DNA of 64,000 nt from Chaenocephalus aceratus (Eukaryota > Chordata > Actinopteri > Perciformes > Channichthyidae), in contig CM043801.1 of the NCBI GenBank assembly GCA_023974075.1, positions 28,377,504 to 28,441,503 of the forward strand, written 5' to 3'. Made by a program: the position numbers and the translations under genes. Positions 52,702 through 63,792 of this stretch are shown here, in pieces; position 1 is the first letter of the stretch, and every line of letters starts with the position of its first letter. The notes below the pieces were generated by a model, which saw nothing but the letters and a program-made list of their open reading frames with translations, was not told the DNA's origin and did no database searches.

Positions 52702-53840
52702 TGGATCTTATAGTAAAAGTAATAATACCACAGTGTACAAATACTATGTTACAAGTAAAATTCCTACAATCAAAATGTTACAAGTAAGTAATGTAAAAGT
52801 ACAAAAGTGTAAGCATGAAAATATAATTGAAGTATCAAATCTAAAAGTACTTTAAGAGGCATTTTCAGAATAATATACATTACATCAACGGTTTATAAAT
52901 AGTGATGCATTAATGTGTCTATAATTTAATTTTGCAGCTGTTAAAGTAGTAGAAGAAGAAGAAGATATGTCTTTCCCTTCTCTGTTGTGTGTACACACAT
53001 TACACACACAGGGGAGGATATACATGCACAAACACAGAGAATATAGAGGATATACATGCACACAATCAAAGTACATGTATATTGTAAAGCTTGGGTTTAT
53101 CATGTTTTGAGGAAAGTTCAGTTGTTGTGGTGGGATGTAACTAAGTATATCTACTCACATACAGTACAGTACATCAGTTCAACTTAAACATACATCATTA
53201 GAGTTGGCCTTTTTTTATTTGCTGCTACTTTGTACTTCTATTACTTTAAAGTTACATTTCACCGAAAAATATTGTAGTTTTTAACCAACTACATTTACTT
53301 GAAAGCTTTATCTACTAGCTACCTTTTACATGAACAGACCTACATTTGCTCGACCTTAAAGCTCTTAAAATGTATCCTGAAAGTAAAACACAATAACTTA
53401 ATATACACAGTACACATGTTTAATATGACACTGTAAAAGGAGCCATTCTGCATAATATGTACTTTTACTTGTTATACTTGAAGTACATTTGGCTATAAAT
53501 AGTATACTTTTACAACAACATAACACCATTTTGAATTCAGTATTTATAGACTTTGGCATTCCTACATTTACTTATGTAAAGATTCGGAGCTCTTCTTCCA
53601 CGTCTGGTGCTGCCACCTCAGCAACCAGACCTGCATGTAGGGGGTATTTAGCTCAAACCTCACTAGTTTAATGTTAATTTATTTTCAGGCACTTTATGTA
53701 AATGTTTAATGGGATATAGTCCCTCGCTGATACTGTCACTTTACAATCAGTCTCACTGCCCTTAGGTAAACTCAGATACTATGATTCAGCTAATCATGAC
53801 ACCTCATGATGAGCACTATGAGCTCCTTATTATTATTTAT
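52702..53840. mobile_element. Cluster of AAGTACT-type MITE fragments
   Basis: Two or more eroded copies: sense words such as GTAAAAGTACAAAAGTGT (52795-52812) and a copy in the opposite orientation, with TGCTACTTTGTACTTCTATT (53222-53241). An (AGA)n run lies near 52950-52963. No gene was seen. Confidence 0.5.
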
Positions 53841-53847
53841 TATTTAA

Positions 53848-53920
53848 ACTGTGAAGTCCACTGAGACAAATGTAACATTTGTGATATTTGGCTATATAAA
53901 TAAACATTGATTGATTGACT
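53848..53920 (+). mobile_element. SINE/LINE tail fragment
   Basis: AACTGTGAAGTCCACTGAGA through TATATAAATAAACATTGATT is the same tail as at 7434-7500. Only the 3' end is present. Confidence 0.7.
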
Positions 53921-54250
53921 AAATGGGAACTGATTTGCACTCAGTATTTTGTGTTTACTAGCTAATACTAATGTTATTTTAATATTCAGGGTTCGTACGG
54001 GTGCTTGAAATCCTTGAAAATGCTTGAAATTTGACGTGGTATTTTCAAGGTTGGGAAAGTGCTTGCATTTTGGGAATGGTGCTTGAAATTGAGATAAAGT
54101 GCTTGAAAATGTAAATGCTTTACTTTTACAATAAATTGCTGTCTGACTGAATAGTTCGCTTTTTAGATTTAAACGAAAAAGAATTGCTTCGCTTCTACAT
54201 AAAACAGCTCCGCGCGACCTGCAAGTGTTTGTGTTACTGTGACCTGGGCA

Positions 54251-55553
54251 TTCTGATGAGAGTGATAGATGACTGTGTGCCAGGAGGTTGCCGTTTCAAC
54301 GAGCGTTGGCTAGCCGAAGACAAATACAAGCCATGGCTAAGACCAGGGTTGGGAGGGTTACTTTGTAAATGTAATCAGTTACTGATTACTGATTACATGG
54401 CTCTGAAAGTAATCCGAATACAGTTACAGTTACGTGCCTTAAAAACGTAATCAGATTACTTTTGGATTACTTTCTTTTTCCTGGGTATGTTTTGGTGAAC
54501 AGGAGACACAAAAAGCAAAAGGAAACTGAACGTGTTTTTACTGTTTTAATGGCTTATCAAGAGCACAACTGAAACATCACATCTGAAACGATGTAACAAC
54601 ATAATACACGTTTTGGGGATGCAGCTTGGGATGTGAGGAGTGAGGGACGCGGCTTAGAACGGGCGTGTCGCCTTCTGTCCTGCCAGTGTTGGCAGGACAT
54701 TAATTAAAATGTCGAACTCGGACTTCATTTTAAGGACATTTCGGCCAGGGGTGTAGAGCTATATTTGTTTAAGCACCGGATCGGCAAAACAGGATACTCT
54801 GTGCACCAGTCTGCCTTGATCTATGAATTCATGTCCGTGACACTCACAGTATTTTCTGCCCACAGCTGTTTTATAGAAGGAACACCTCCTTCACTTCATG
54901 AAATCTCTGCAGCACCAGGAGGCAGCGGCAGGGTTAACTCAGCCTCTGAGAAGACGAGCGAGCCGCGCAGTGCCTTTCCCACCGCCTTTCCCACCGCCTT
55001 TCACACCGCCTTTCGCACCGCCTTCACTGTGTATACCTTCAGAAATAATCATTAGTAAGGCGAAAGAGCGACCGCAGGCTGATGTGTTTTAACCACACAC
55101 ACCTCTACACACTTTAAACGCAGACTTTTGTTCCTCCATGTTTCGTTGTTATTGTTTCACTGAGCGAGCGGACCCGCAATTTTTTTTCAAGCGCTTTTTT
55201 GGTCCATCTGCGGCGGTAATAGTTTTTGTGAGCTGTGATGATTCGGCTGTACCTACTAGTAATGAATATTAAATGTTGAGAGGAAATCTTTCCACCAATA
55301 ATTCCAATAAGTAATCCAAAATGTATTCACTTCAGGTTTACGAAAGTAACTGTAATCAGATTACTCGTTTTTCAAATGTAACGCGAGCTGAATACAGTTA
55401 CTTGATTTTTGTATTCTGATTACGTAACGCCGTTACATGTATTCCGTTACAACCCAACCCTGGCTAAGACGAGGGTCAAGCCCACGAGTAGCCTCCTGCA
55501 AAGTTTGCAACAAATAACGATGGGAGAGTCTGCGCTGACGAGCCACATGAAAG
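54251..55553 (+). pseudogene. BED-type zinc-finger exon of the outer transposon, split by an insertion
   Basis: The left part (to 54343) reads GGCRFNERWLAEDKYKPWL. After the inserted element the sequence resumes at 55471 and reads SCKVCNK then, one frame over, ITMGESALTSHMKG, with a donor GTACGC at 55554. CxxC plus a SHMK histidine motif is a BED-type finger, as found at the N-terminus of hAT-like transposases. One A appears missing near 55513. The rest of the transposase is not found. Confidence 0.6.
54344..55462. mobile_element. hAT-type non-autonomous element inside the BED exon
   Basis: A 1,119-bp element with ends CAGGGTTGGGAGGGTTAC and GTTACAACCCAACCCTG is flanked by a perfect 8-bp duplication GCTAAGAC (54336-54343 and 55463-55470). 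Subterminal GTAATCAGATTAC words occur at both ends. Inside, 54972-55024 has a 12-bp tandem repeat (CCTTTCCCACCG, about four to five copies). It has no transposase. Confidence 0.92.
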
Positions 55554-56369
55554 GTACGCCGTAGAAGAGCATTTTAGGTTAGGCTAACGTTGCATGTTAC
55601 GTTTGTTTAAGCTAACGTTAGCGAGCTGAATAGCGAACTCGATTGAGGGATAATAATAATTGCAGGGGACAATCCTTTCAGAGGAGCGTACCTATGGTAT
55701 GTGCGTTACAGTCGCCATCCTGTGGTGTTCAGAGAATGAAGCACTCACAGCATTTCGTGTTATAGTCATGACATATAATCTATTGATTCGACACAGAGCG
55801 ATTTTGAATACTGGTAGTATGTTTCGTGCCTAAACCAAATGTGACTTGCTCTATCGAAATCAGTCACATTGACCCGAAGACACATTTTCGTTTGTATTAC
55901 TGGTCTGGGGGAAGCTCGCGAGTGTGTTTGTGTATTTTTGCGTTTGTGTCCCGGGGAAACACTCACAAGAAACACCGGCTGTTGTTATGCTTGCTGTGAC
56001 GTTACATTAGTCTGTTCTCCGCTTGTAATTATGCCGAAGCTTCAATGTTATATTTATCATCTGAATTTGCCGAAACAAGTTTAATATTCTGAAAGCCAAG
56101 ACTTTGTTTATTTGAAAACAGATAAAAACAAACTGTCTTTTATATAAAATTGAAGTATTATACAAGTAAAACTACATTTTGTTTTAATCCCATGTAATTG
56201 TAGAATGAACAGTCTTCCTTTGAAGATGTATAAGTCAGGTGTCTTGAGTAGTCAACATGACCTAAAATCATTGTACACATTTGTAAATATTATTTTCCAC
56301 TTGTTACCATTGTGAGTCTATTTTTATGCAGCTCTGCGTGATTTGTGGCTACAATTCAGGCTAATACGC
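55554..56369. other. Interior of the composite transposon, no coding seen
   Basis: GTTAGGCTAACGTT-type words and a GC-rich patch (55900-55980); no recognisable transposase or gene. Confidence 0.35.
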
Positions 56370-56917
56370 TACTAGAGGTGGAGAAGTACTCAGATATTGT
56401 ACTTGAGTAAAAGTAGAAGTACTCAGATCTTGTAGTGAAATTATAAGTACTCAGATCGTGTACTTAGTAAAAGTAGAAGTACTCAGATCTTGTACTTGAG
56501 TAAAAGTAGAAGTACTCAGATCGTGTACTTGAGTAAAAGTAGAAGTACTCAGATCTTGTACTTAGTAAAAGTAGAAGTACCAGAGTGTAGGAATACTCTG
56601 TTACAGTAAAAGTCCTGCATTCAAAATGTTCCTCAAGTGAAAATAGAAAAGTATTCTCATCAAAATATAGTGAAAGACAGTAAAAGTAGTCGTTGTGCAG
56701 ATTGATCCATTTCAGAATAATATATATGATATGTTTTATAATGATTGATCATGAAACTGTTCTCAAAGCTGGTGAAGGTGCAGCTAGTTTGAATGACTTT
56801 GTGTACTGCAGGTAGCTGGTGGATTTACTCCAGGTGGAACTAAAGTCTGATTCAACACTTGATTAGATTTCACATCATTCATCCACATCTGTAAAGTAAC
56901 TAAAGGTGTTAAATACA
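56370..56917. mobile_element. AAGTACT-type MITE with a 33-bp tandem array
   Basis: Begins CTAGAGGTGGAGAAGTACTC, like the inverted-repeat end at 52701. From about 56388 to 56590 a unit of about 33 bp (AAGTACTCAGATCTTGTACT plus TGAGTAAAAGTAG) repeats about five times with small deletions. It then runs on as a normal MITE interior to the 36-bp array. Confidence 0.65.
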
Positions 56918-57601
56918 TGTAGTGCAGTAGAAGTACACCATGTACCTCTGAACTGTAGTGGAGTAGAAGTACACCATGTACCTCTGAACTGTTGTGCAGT
57001 AGAAGTACACCATGTACCTCTGAACTGTTGTGCAGTAGAAGTACACCATGTAACTCTGAACTGTTGTGCAGTAGAAGTACACCATGTACCTCTGAACTGT
57101 TGTGCAGTAGAAGTACACCATGTACCTCTGAACTGTTGTGCAGTAAAAGTACACCATGTAACTCTGAACTGTAGAGGAGTAGAAGTACACCATGTACCTC
57201 TGAACTGTAGTGGAGTAGAAGTACACCATGTACCTCTGAACTGTTGTGCAGTAGAAGTACACCATGTACCTCTGAACTGTTGTGCAGTAGAAGTACACCA
57301 TGTACCTCTGAACTGTAGAGGAGTAGAAGTACACCATGTACCTCTGAACTGTAGAGAAGTAGAAGTACACCATGTAGCTCTGAACTGTAGTGGAGTAGAA
57401 GTACACCATGTACCTCTGAACTGTAGAGGAGTAGAAGTACACCATGTACCTCTGAACTGTAGTGGAGTAGAAGTACACCATGTACCTCTGAACTGTAGTG
57501 GAGTAGAAGTACACCATGTACCTCTGAACTGTAGTGGAGTAGAAGTACACCATGTACCTCTGAACTGCAGTGGAGTAGAAGTACACCATGTACCTCTGAC
57601 T
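56918..57601. repeat. 36-bp minisatellite, 19 units
   Basis: Nineteen uninterrupted 36-bp units built on GTAGAAGTACACCATGTACC plus TCTGAACTGTAGTGGA. Units fall into three main types by the last bases (TAGTGGA, TTGTGCA, TAGAGGA). Because 36 is a multiple of 3, long open frames exist on both strands (plus reads EVHHVPLNCSGV; minus reads YMVYFYSTTVQR). They have no start context, domain or homology, so this is not called a gene. Confidence 0.95.
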
Positions 57602-58111
57602 TGCGTTCACTACCAACCTAAAAGTACCTCAACAATTAATCAATAATGTATTGAAAAGTTATTTGGCTGATTGTTTTATATCGGCTCAGCCAGGTTATAT
57701 GGGAGGCCCAGTCTACGTACAGATGACTAATTTTGAAATATTAAACTTAGTTTTCTTTTCTTTAATTTTTCATCCTCGTGTAGAAGGCTATCACGAAACA
57801 CACATTTGGTTGTTTATAGCATAAAGAACATCTGATTTAATGTGAGGTAGGGAAATAATCATTTGAGTATGTGTATATAAATATGTAATTTACAACAGCT
57901 GTAAGATGCTTGAAAAGCTTGAAAATGTACCTTGAAAATGCTTGAAAAGTGCTTGAATTTGACTTTGGAAAAGGTGTAAGAACCCTGAATATTAAAATGT
58001 TGTTTTTTTTAATGACTGCAGTTCTTTTTAGATGGCTTTCAAAAGGTTGTTTTATTACATTCATTGTCACATAACAGTTTGTAGTTTCAACAAAGATTGA
58101 TCATGTTTGTT

Positions 58112-60237
58112 TGTAGCCTTTATTTAACCAGGTGAAGCCCCTTGAGATCAAAAGATCTCTTTTTCAAGTGTGAACTGCAGGACATTAGTTACACATGTAA
58201 CATAAAAACAACAGAACAACAATATGGATGACATACAACATAATGTACAGTTTACAAAACTCTATTTACAGTGACAGGTACCATGAGTATCAAACAGCAT
58301 GTCACCCAGCCGAGTTTTAAAGTGATGCAGGGGAACCAAAGTGCTCCGTTTTAAACAGGTTTGCAGACTGTTCCAATTTAGCAGAGCTGCACATCTAAAA
58401 GCTTTCTTCCCTAAGACAGTCCTAGCACTTGGCACATTTAATAAAACAACATCATGAGATCTCAGGCAATACATCATTTCAATTCGTCGAGAGATCAGAG
58501 AGCAGATATAAAAAGGTAGTTTACCCAACATGGCTTTATAAATGAACATGTACCAATGACTGAGCCTCCGTACAGTTAGTGAAGGCAAACCTGCCTTGGC
58601 ATACAGGGTACAGTGATGAGTAAGTGCTTTACAGTTAGTAACAAATCTCAGAGCGCTGTGATACGCAGCATCTAACTTTTCCAGGCAATGGGCAGGTGCA
58701 TTCATATATATCAAATCACCATAGTCCAGCACAGGTAAAAAGGTCACAGTGACTAGCCTTTTCCTGGCTTCAAGCGAGAAACAGGACTTGTTCCTGTAGA
58801 AGAACCCTAGCCTAACCCTCAGCTTTTTAAACAGATTAGTGACCTGAAGTTTAAAAGTAAGACAATCATCAAGCCAGATACCAAGGTATTTGTAACAGGC
58901 AACAACTTCAAGTTTTGTTCCTTGCGTAGTTACAATATCAAAAACAGGCTCTGGTGTCTTTTTTGCTTTTGAAAAGAGCATTACCTTGGTTTTATCCACA
59001 TTTAAAAGAAGCTTTAATTCAGAGAGCTGAGTCTGAATAATGTTAAAAACAGCCTGTAATTTAACACCAGCCTCTTTAATGGAGGGACCTGCACAATACA
59101 TCACAGTATCATCCGCATAAAAATGTAAAGTAGCTTCATCCACATTTTGACCTAAACTGTTGATGTAGATGGAGAATAAAAGTGGTCCTAAAACATTAGA
59201 AATGTTTAACCACTCAGAAGACAGTCCATCAAAGTGAACACATTGGGACCTTTCAGAGAGGTAGTTCACAAACCACCCCACTGCATTGCTGGATATGCCA
59301 ATACTGAGTAGCCTCTGCTTTAAAATGTGATGATCAACGGTGTCAAACGCTTTGGAAAGGTCAATAAACAGAGCTGCACAACTCTGCCTATTATCTAAAA
59401 TACTAGTAATGTCATTCACCACTTTCATTGTCGCAGTGATGGTGCTGTGTTTCTTTCTGAATCCTGACTGATGTTTAGACAGGATGTCATTTGTACATAA
59501 AAACTCCTTTACTTGTTCACTCACTAGGCGTTCGAGCACCTTAGCCAGAACTGACAATTTAGAGATTGGCCTATAGTTATTTAAAATAGTTGCCTCCCCT
59601 CCTTTCAGCAAAGGCAAGACATAAGCAGACTTCCATACTTTTGGAGTTGTATTTGTGCTGAGGGAGAGGTTAAAAAGAGAAGTAAGAGGTGGAGCAATAA
59701 CATCTGCAGCTATCTTTAAAAAGAAAGGTTCTAAGTTGTCCGGGCCAGCCGGTTTCCTAGGATCTAGCTTAGATAAGGCTTCATGAACAACATTGACAGT
59801 AAAAGGAGTAAAACTGAAAGGGTTTTCCAGACCACATTGTTCAGAGTCACATACTGTAGTGTTCACAGAAGCAGAGTTAGTCACAGAATCAAACAGAGAG
59901 CCACAGGACACAAAATGCTCATTAAAGCAATTTAGCATAGTAGCCCTGTCCGATATAGGGCCAGATGCTGTGGTAAGGCACGGAGGTAGCTCATTACGGA
60001 TCTCACCGGTGGATATCGATTTTATTGCTTTCCACAATTTCCTAGGATTATTTAGGTTTTCTGTGGTAACTGACAAATAGTACTTCGACTTTGCACTTTT
60101 GACATTTGAAGTGAAACTATTCCTTAGCTGCCTAAAACGCAGCCATTCTACCTCTGAGCCTGATTGCCTAGCCTTTGCCCAGGCCTTGTTTCTCTCATGA
60201 AGGAGACCAAGGATTGTCTCGTCCCTTTACTCTAAAT
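58112..60237 (-). mobile_element. 5'-truncated non-LTR retrotransposon (LINE)
   Basis: The 3' end lies at 58112 on the plus scale (plus-strand TAGCCTTTATTTAACCAGGT). Coding sequence extends to about 60237, where homology to LINE ORF2 stops, so the endonuclease domain is missing. The reverse-transcriptase type looks like the CR1/L2/Jockey group. A small gap also exists near 60205, where PW runs directly into LLHERNKAW with a frame change. Confidence 0.88.
58262..60076 (-). pseudogene. LINE reverse transcriptase, PQG motif deleted
   Basis: 604 open codons on the minus strand. Motifs: NYRPISKLSVLAKVLERLV, FRKKHSTITATM, ALFIDLSKAFDTVDHHIL (first catalytic Asp), FYADDTVMY (YADD catalytic box), and a C-terminal region ending GDMLFDTHGTCHCK. 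The highly conserved GVPQGS stretch before VLGPLLF is missing: the sequence runs EWLNISNVLGPLLF at about 59185-59215, about six codons short but in frame. The PQG loop contacts template/primer, so this copy should be inactive although it is otherwise open. Confidence 0.9.
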
Positions 60238-61818
60238 GTACGCAGGGGTGCATGTCTATCATATATCTTCATATCATATATCATTATGTTTATTGCAGTA
60301 GTGTATTAAAGTGGTATTAAACATCTATAAACTGTGTGTACCCAATAACCTTAGCCAAAGCTAACCGACTTGGTTTTGACTTTGAGTATTTTTTAACACT
60401 GTTAATTAAATCTTATTGAAGAAGATTTACAGTTTTACAAACATGAAACACATTTGTCCAGGCTTCCCTTTTCTATACTTAATTGGTTGATTTAAAAGAA
60501 AAGAAGAAGCACTTTACGTTGTGCTTGGCTTCTTCTTTCTCACAGGGCGTTTCTGCAGAATGTGCAACATTGAAAACCAACACGGTCTGTCTGAGGTTGT
60601 GGTTTTTTATGGTTTCTTTTACACACATAAGCAGCAGGCTCATTTCAGTGCAGTTTGCTGAAACCCTAATACTTGAGAGAGTGTAACATGAACCCTGTGT
60701 CGTCTGGCTGGCCTGGCGCTCAGTCACAGTCAGGTCTGATTCTTGTGTCCCTCCCTCAACACAAATTAGCTCCGTATCATTTTCACATGAAGAGCATAAT
60801 AATGATAGTGACTAGGACCATAATAGTCATGCCTGGTTCTGAATGGTACAAGTACATCATGTATTTATTAAAGGAAAGGGCTTTCTACATTGTTTCCCCC
60901 TTAGTGTTTCAGTTACTGCTGAGTTATTTATGACTTGGCACACAGAAGATTTCCCCCTTAAAGGAAAATCTTATTCTATTTATGCATGACATGTCAAATA
61001 TTCAAAGAGAACGGATCCTAACACAGAGGGAGGATGCGGCCACAGTCCCACACCCAGTAGGCCCATGTGTTTTGTTTGATAGTGTTTACAAAAGGCTTAG
61101 CAGATGGCAGAGTGAGGCCTTTTTGGAAGAGCCTCATGCATGCATTATGTTTATCTCAGGCATTCACTTAGAAGCTAAATGAGGCAGGCGGATGCTGGAA
61201 GTCGGACTAAAGGAAACCTCCAGATGACAACAACATGTTTGAATTCATCAATGCTTGGACTACAGTCTCCGCAGTGTACCAATTCCATCTGTGTATTCAA
61301 TCTATAGTGAGCACTTTGGCTAATAATAGCTGTATTGATATTTGATACAGTCTAACCCTCAGAAAGATTATCTCTTTAGTATTTATAGAATTTTCAACTT
61401 TTCACTTTTGCGATAAACATGATCCAGATGTCAAAAAGTTCAAGGGCAATGAACAACAAAGGAAAGCATGTTAAAGTCCGATGTACAGATATCCTATTGG
61501 TTGACTTCTGCAGACTCTATCTATGTCATTTGATTAGTCATGCCCAATAACACGCACATGCAGTAAAGATCGTACCGTACATGTGACTGACTGACAGTAC
61601 ATGAACATCACGCTGCGCAGTGCTACTTGTTTTTTTATCCTGAGCATGTACTCTTATCAGGGGGAAAACATTGCTTAGCCGTTCACAGGAATTAGCTGTC
61701 CCTTATCAGCCATACGCAGGCCCGGTTCCAGAACAAAATTACTCAGGGTGCATCTGAGATTAGAGAGGGGTAAAGTGCTATTTTTATAAGTGGGGAGTGG
61801 ACCTAACACCCTCTAGGA
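60238..61818. other. Intergenic DNA, no gene seen
   Basis: No exon, tRNA or repeat could be supported. A moderately GC-rich, less repetitive part lies at 61010-61200 but has no conserved reading frame that I recognise. Confidence 0.4.
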
Positions 61819-62763
61819 CAGGGGTCTCCAACCTTTCTTCATCTTAGAGCTACTTTGAAAAAATGAAAGTGGCCAAGAGCTACTTGCATCACATCGCTTA
61901 CATTTATTCACATAGCACTCATCAGTTGAATTAAGCTATACTTTTGTACACGTGTGAAATTGCAATACCTAAAGCTTATCACAAATCTTAACTTCACATG
62001 AAGGTCCAAGAAAACGAAAATGTCTCACATATTATTATGGCCCACATAGTAAGTACATCACTGAAAATTCACATAAATGTCCTTAATCACCACCTTACAA
62101 GCATTTTATGGCACATGTGTAAAAAAAGTGCATTCACTCTTTTGTACAGTCAGTGAGATGAATGGCGCTGCATGGAGTCCACCATACAGGTGTATGCTGG
62201 AGTGTACCCACTTAGGTTCGCTCTAATAGTCATTTAAATGTTCATCAGTCAGCCTTGTTCTGCATTTAGATTTCATTACAGAAAAAGCTGCTTCACAAAG
62301 GCAATTGGAACCAAATAAGCAGACATGTTCAGTGCTGCTTGGTGAATGTTCTTATAGTTGTCTGGGTCTACAAGGCTCCAGAAATGTTGTGAGTTTTGCT
62401 GAGACTTAAGCTAAACATGATTTGGAGATTTATAACCTCCATCTCCACAGGATTGACACTGAACAGTTCAGCCTTCTTTTCTTCTTCTTCTTCTTCTTCT
62501 TCTTCTCTTCTTCTTCTTCTTCTTCTTCTTCTTCTTCTTCTTCTTCTTCTTCTTCTTCTTCTTCTCTTCTTTTCTTCTTCTTCTTCTTTTCTTCTTCTTT
62601 ATTCTTCTTCTTCTTCTTCTTCTTCTCTTCTTCTTCTTCTCTTTCTTCTCTTATCTTCTTCTTCTTCTTCTTCTTCTTTCTCTTCTTCTTCTTCTTCTTC
62701 TTCTTATTCTCTTCTTCTTTCTTTCTTCTTCTTATTCTTCTTTCTTCTTCTTCTTCTTCTCTT

Positions 62764-62794
<31 letters not shown>

Positions 62795-63763
62795 TTCTTC
62801 TTCTTCTTCTTCTTCTTCTTCTTCTTCTTCTTCTTCTTCTTCTTCTTCTTCTTTTCTTCTTCTTCTTCTTCTTCTTCTTCTTCTTCTTCTTCTTCTTCTT
62901 CTATTATAAATCAATTGTATAGGTCTAGCCTCCCTATATCTGTGTGTGAAATTGCTCCATCCTCAAAAACAAAAAGCTAATGCTTCTGCAGTCTAGCTGC
63001 AGCTTCTAGCCACGGTCTTCTGTTAAAAAAAGGACACTGAATGTCCTGAATGAGGCATCACACACATGACTTAAGTCTGAACACAGCAGACAACAGGAGT
63101 ATTTACAACAGCATATCAAAACAAAAATAGTGAATGTGGGTGCACACTTATTCTCTGTCTTACTGTTACATAAATCCCATATCTCAATCAGTGATTATGT
63201 GAATAATAACGTTTCTATCGGGTCACTATCAGCCTGTCACTCATTATTTTCAGGGCGGGGTTCGGAGGAACAGAGGAGACAGTGATCGCGGAAGCTTTCC
63301 TCCTGCCTTCACAAACTTTACACAAGTATTTATCAACTGAAAATAGCAAGAGGACATTCATACTCTGCAATCCAAGACTTGATTGAATCCACCAAAAACC
63401 TGACATGACGATACGAGTGTTTTTCAAAAACACAAATCCCTCCCTGTGTGTCTCTGAGCCGCAGCGACAGGGCCTGATTCAGAGCGGGTCATTCTGCTGT
63501 TGGTTCTGGACTGGTACTGCTGGATAAAGCAGACTGCTCCGTGTGTGGTGTCGCTGTGCCGCTGTCACGTCTGTTCCTTGATCTCTGCATCACCGACCAA
63601 TTTGATATTCGTGTGACAGAAACACTTCTAAAATAAAAAAACGTTATTGTCCAGCCGCGGCCGAAAAAATCAAGAAGCAACACTACGCTATAATCGATAA
63701 TCGAGCGGCGCCGGCGAGCTACTGGTAGCTCGCGATCGACGTGTTGGAGAGGATCCTCACCTC
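61819..63763. mobile_element. hAT-like non-autonomous element with large (CTT)n tract
   Basis: Left end CAGGGGTCTCCAACC, followed by AGAGCTACTTTGAAAAAATG and AAAGTGGCCAAGAGCTACTT. The right side has GAGCTACTGGTAGCTCGCGA and GACGTGTTGGAGA, the counterpart expected for this fish/vertebrate hAT family. CTCTAGGA occurs on both sides (61811-61818, 63764-63771), fitting an 8-bp duplication. The right terminal bases do not mirror the left ones, so the right boundary is tentative. Confidence 0.6.
62476..62902. repeat. (CTT)n trinucleotide tract, about 430 bp
   Basis: Near-continuous CTT/TTC with scattered CT, TTTC and ATT interruptions. Poly-Ser/Leu/Phe open frames across it are artefacts of the repeat. 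Confidence 0.97.
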
Positions 63764-63792
63764 CTCTAGGAGGGTCCTCACCTGCCCTAGGG
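63751..63792. repeat. 21-bp direct duplication
   Basis: GGATCCTCACCTCCTCTAGGA is followed at once by the related GGGTCCTCACCTGCCCTAGGG. The duplication overlaps the presumed right end of the hAT-like element. Confidence 0.7.

Larger units (their letters stand above)
53987..57987. mobile_element. 4-kb composite DNA transposon with nested insertions
   Basis: The left end TATTCAGGGTTCGTAC and right end GTAAGAACCCTGAATA are inverted repeats, each bordered by TTAA (53979-53982, 57992-57995) within a palindromic AATATT context. Both subterminal regions carry many TGCTTGAAA words (54002-54115 and 57907-57955), a mark of one element. It contains a BED-finger coding fragment interrupted by another transposon, then an AAGTACT MITE whose interior has expanded into a minisatellite. 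The superfamily is uncertain: TTAA flanks suggest Kolobok/piggyBac-like, while the BED finger suggests hAT-like. Confidence 0.65.

Noticed and set aside
54765..55092. PTAFPTAF-type repeated peptide frame
   Set aside because: Encoded by a 12-bp tandem repeat inside a non-autonomous hAT element; no support as a gene.
56906..57646. 246-codon and 235-codon open frames on opposite strands
   Set aside because: Produced by a 36-bp repeat whose length is a multiple of three and which lacks stops; no ATG in context, domain or splice evidence.
59793..60080. 95-codon plus-strand frame
   Set aside because: Antisense to the LINE reverse-transcriptase ORF.
62396..62980. Poly-Ser/Leu/Phe open frames
   Set aside because: Translation of the (CTT)n microsatellite in two frames; not a gene.
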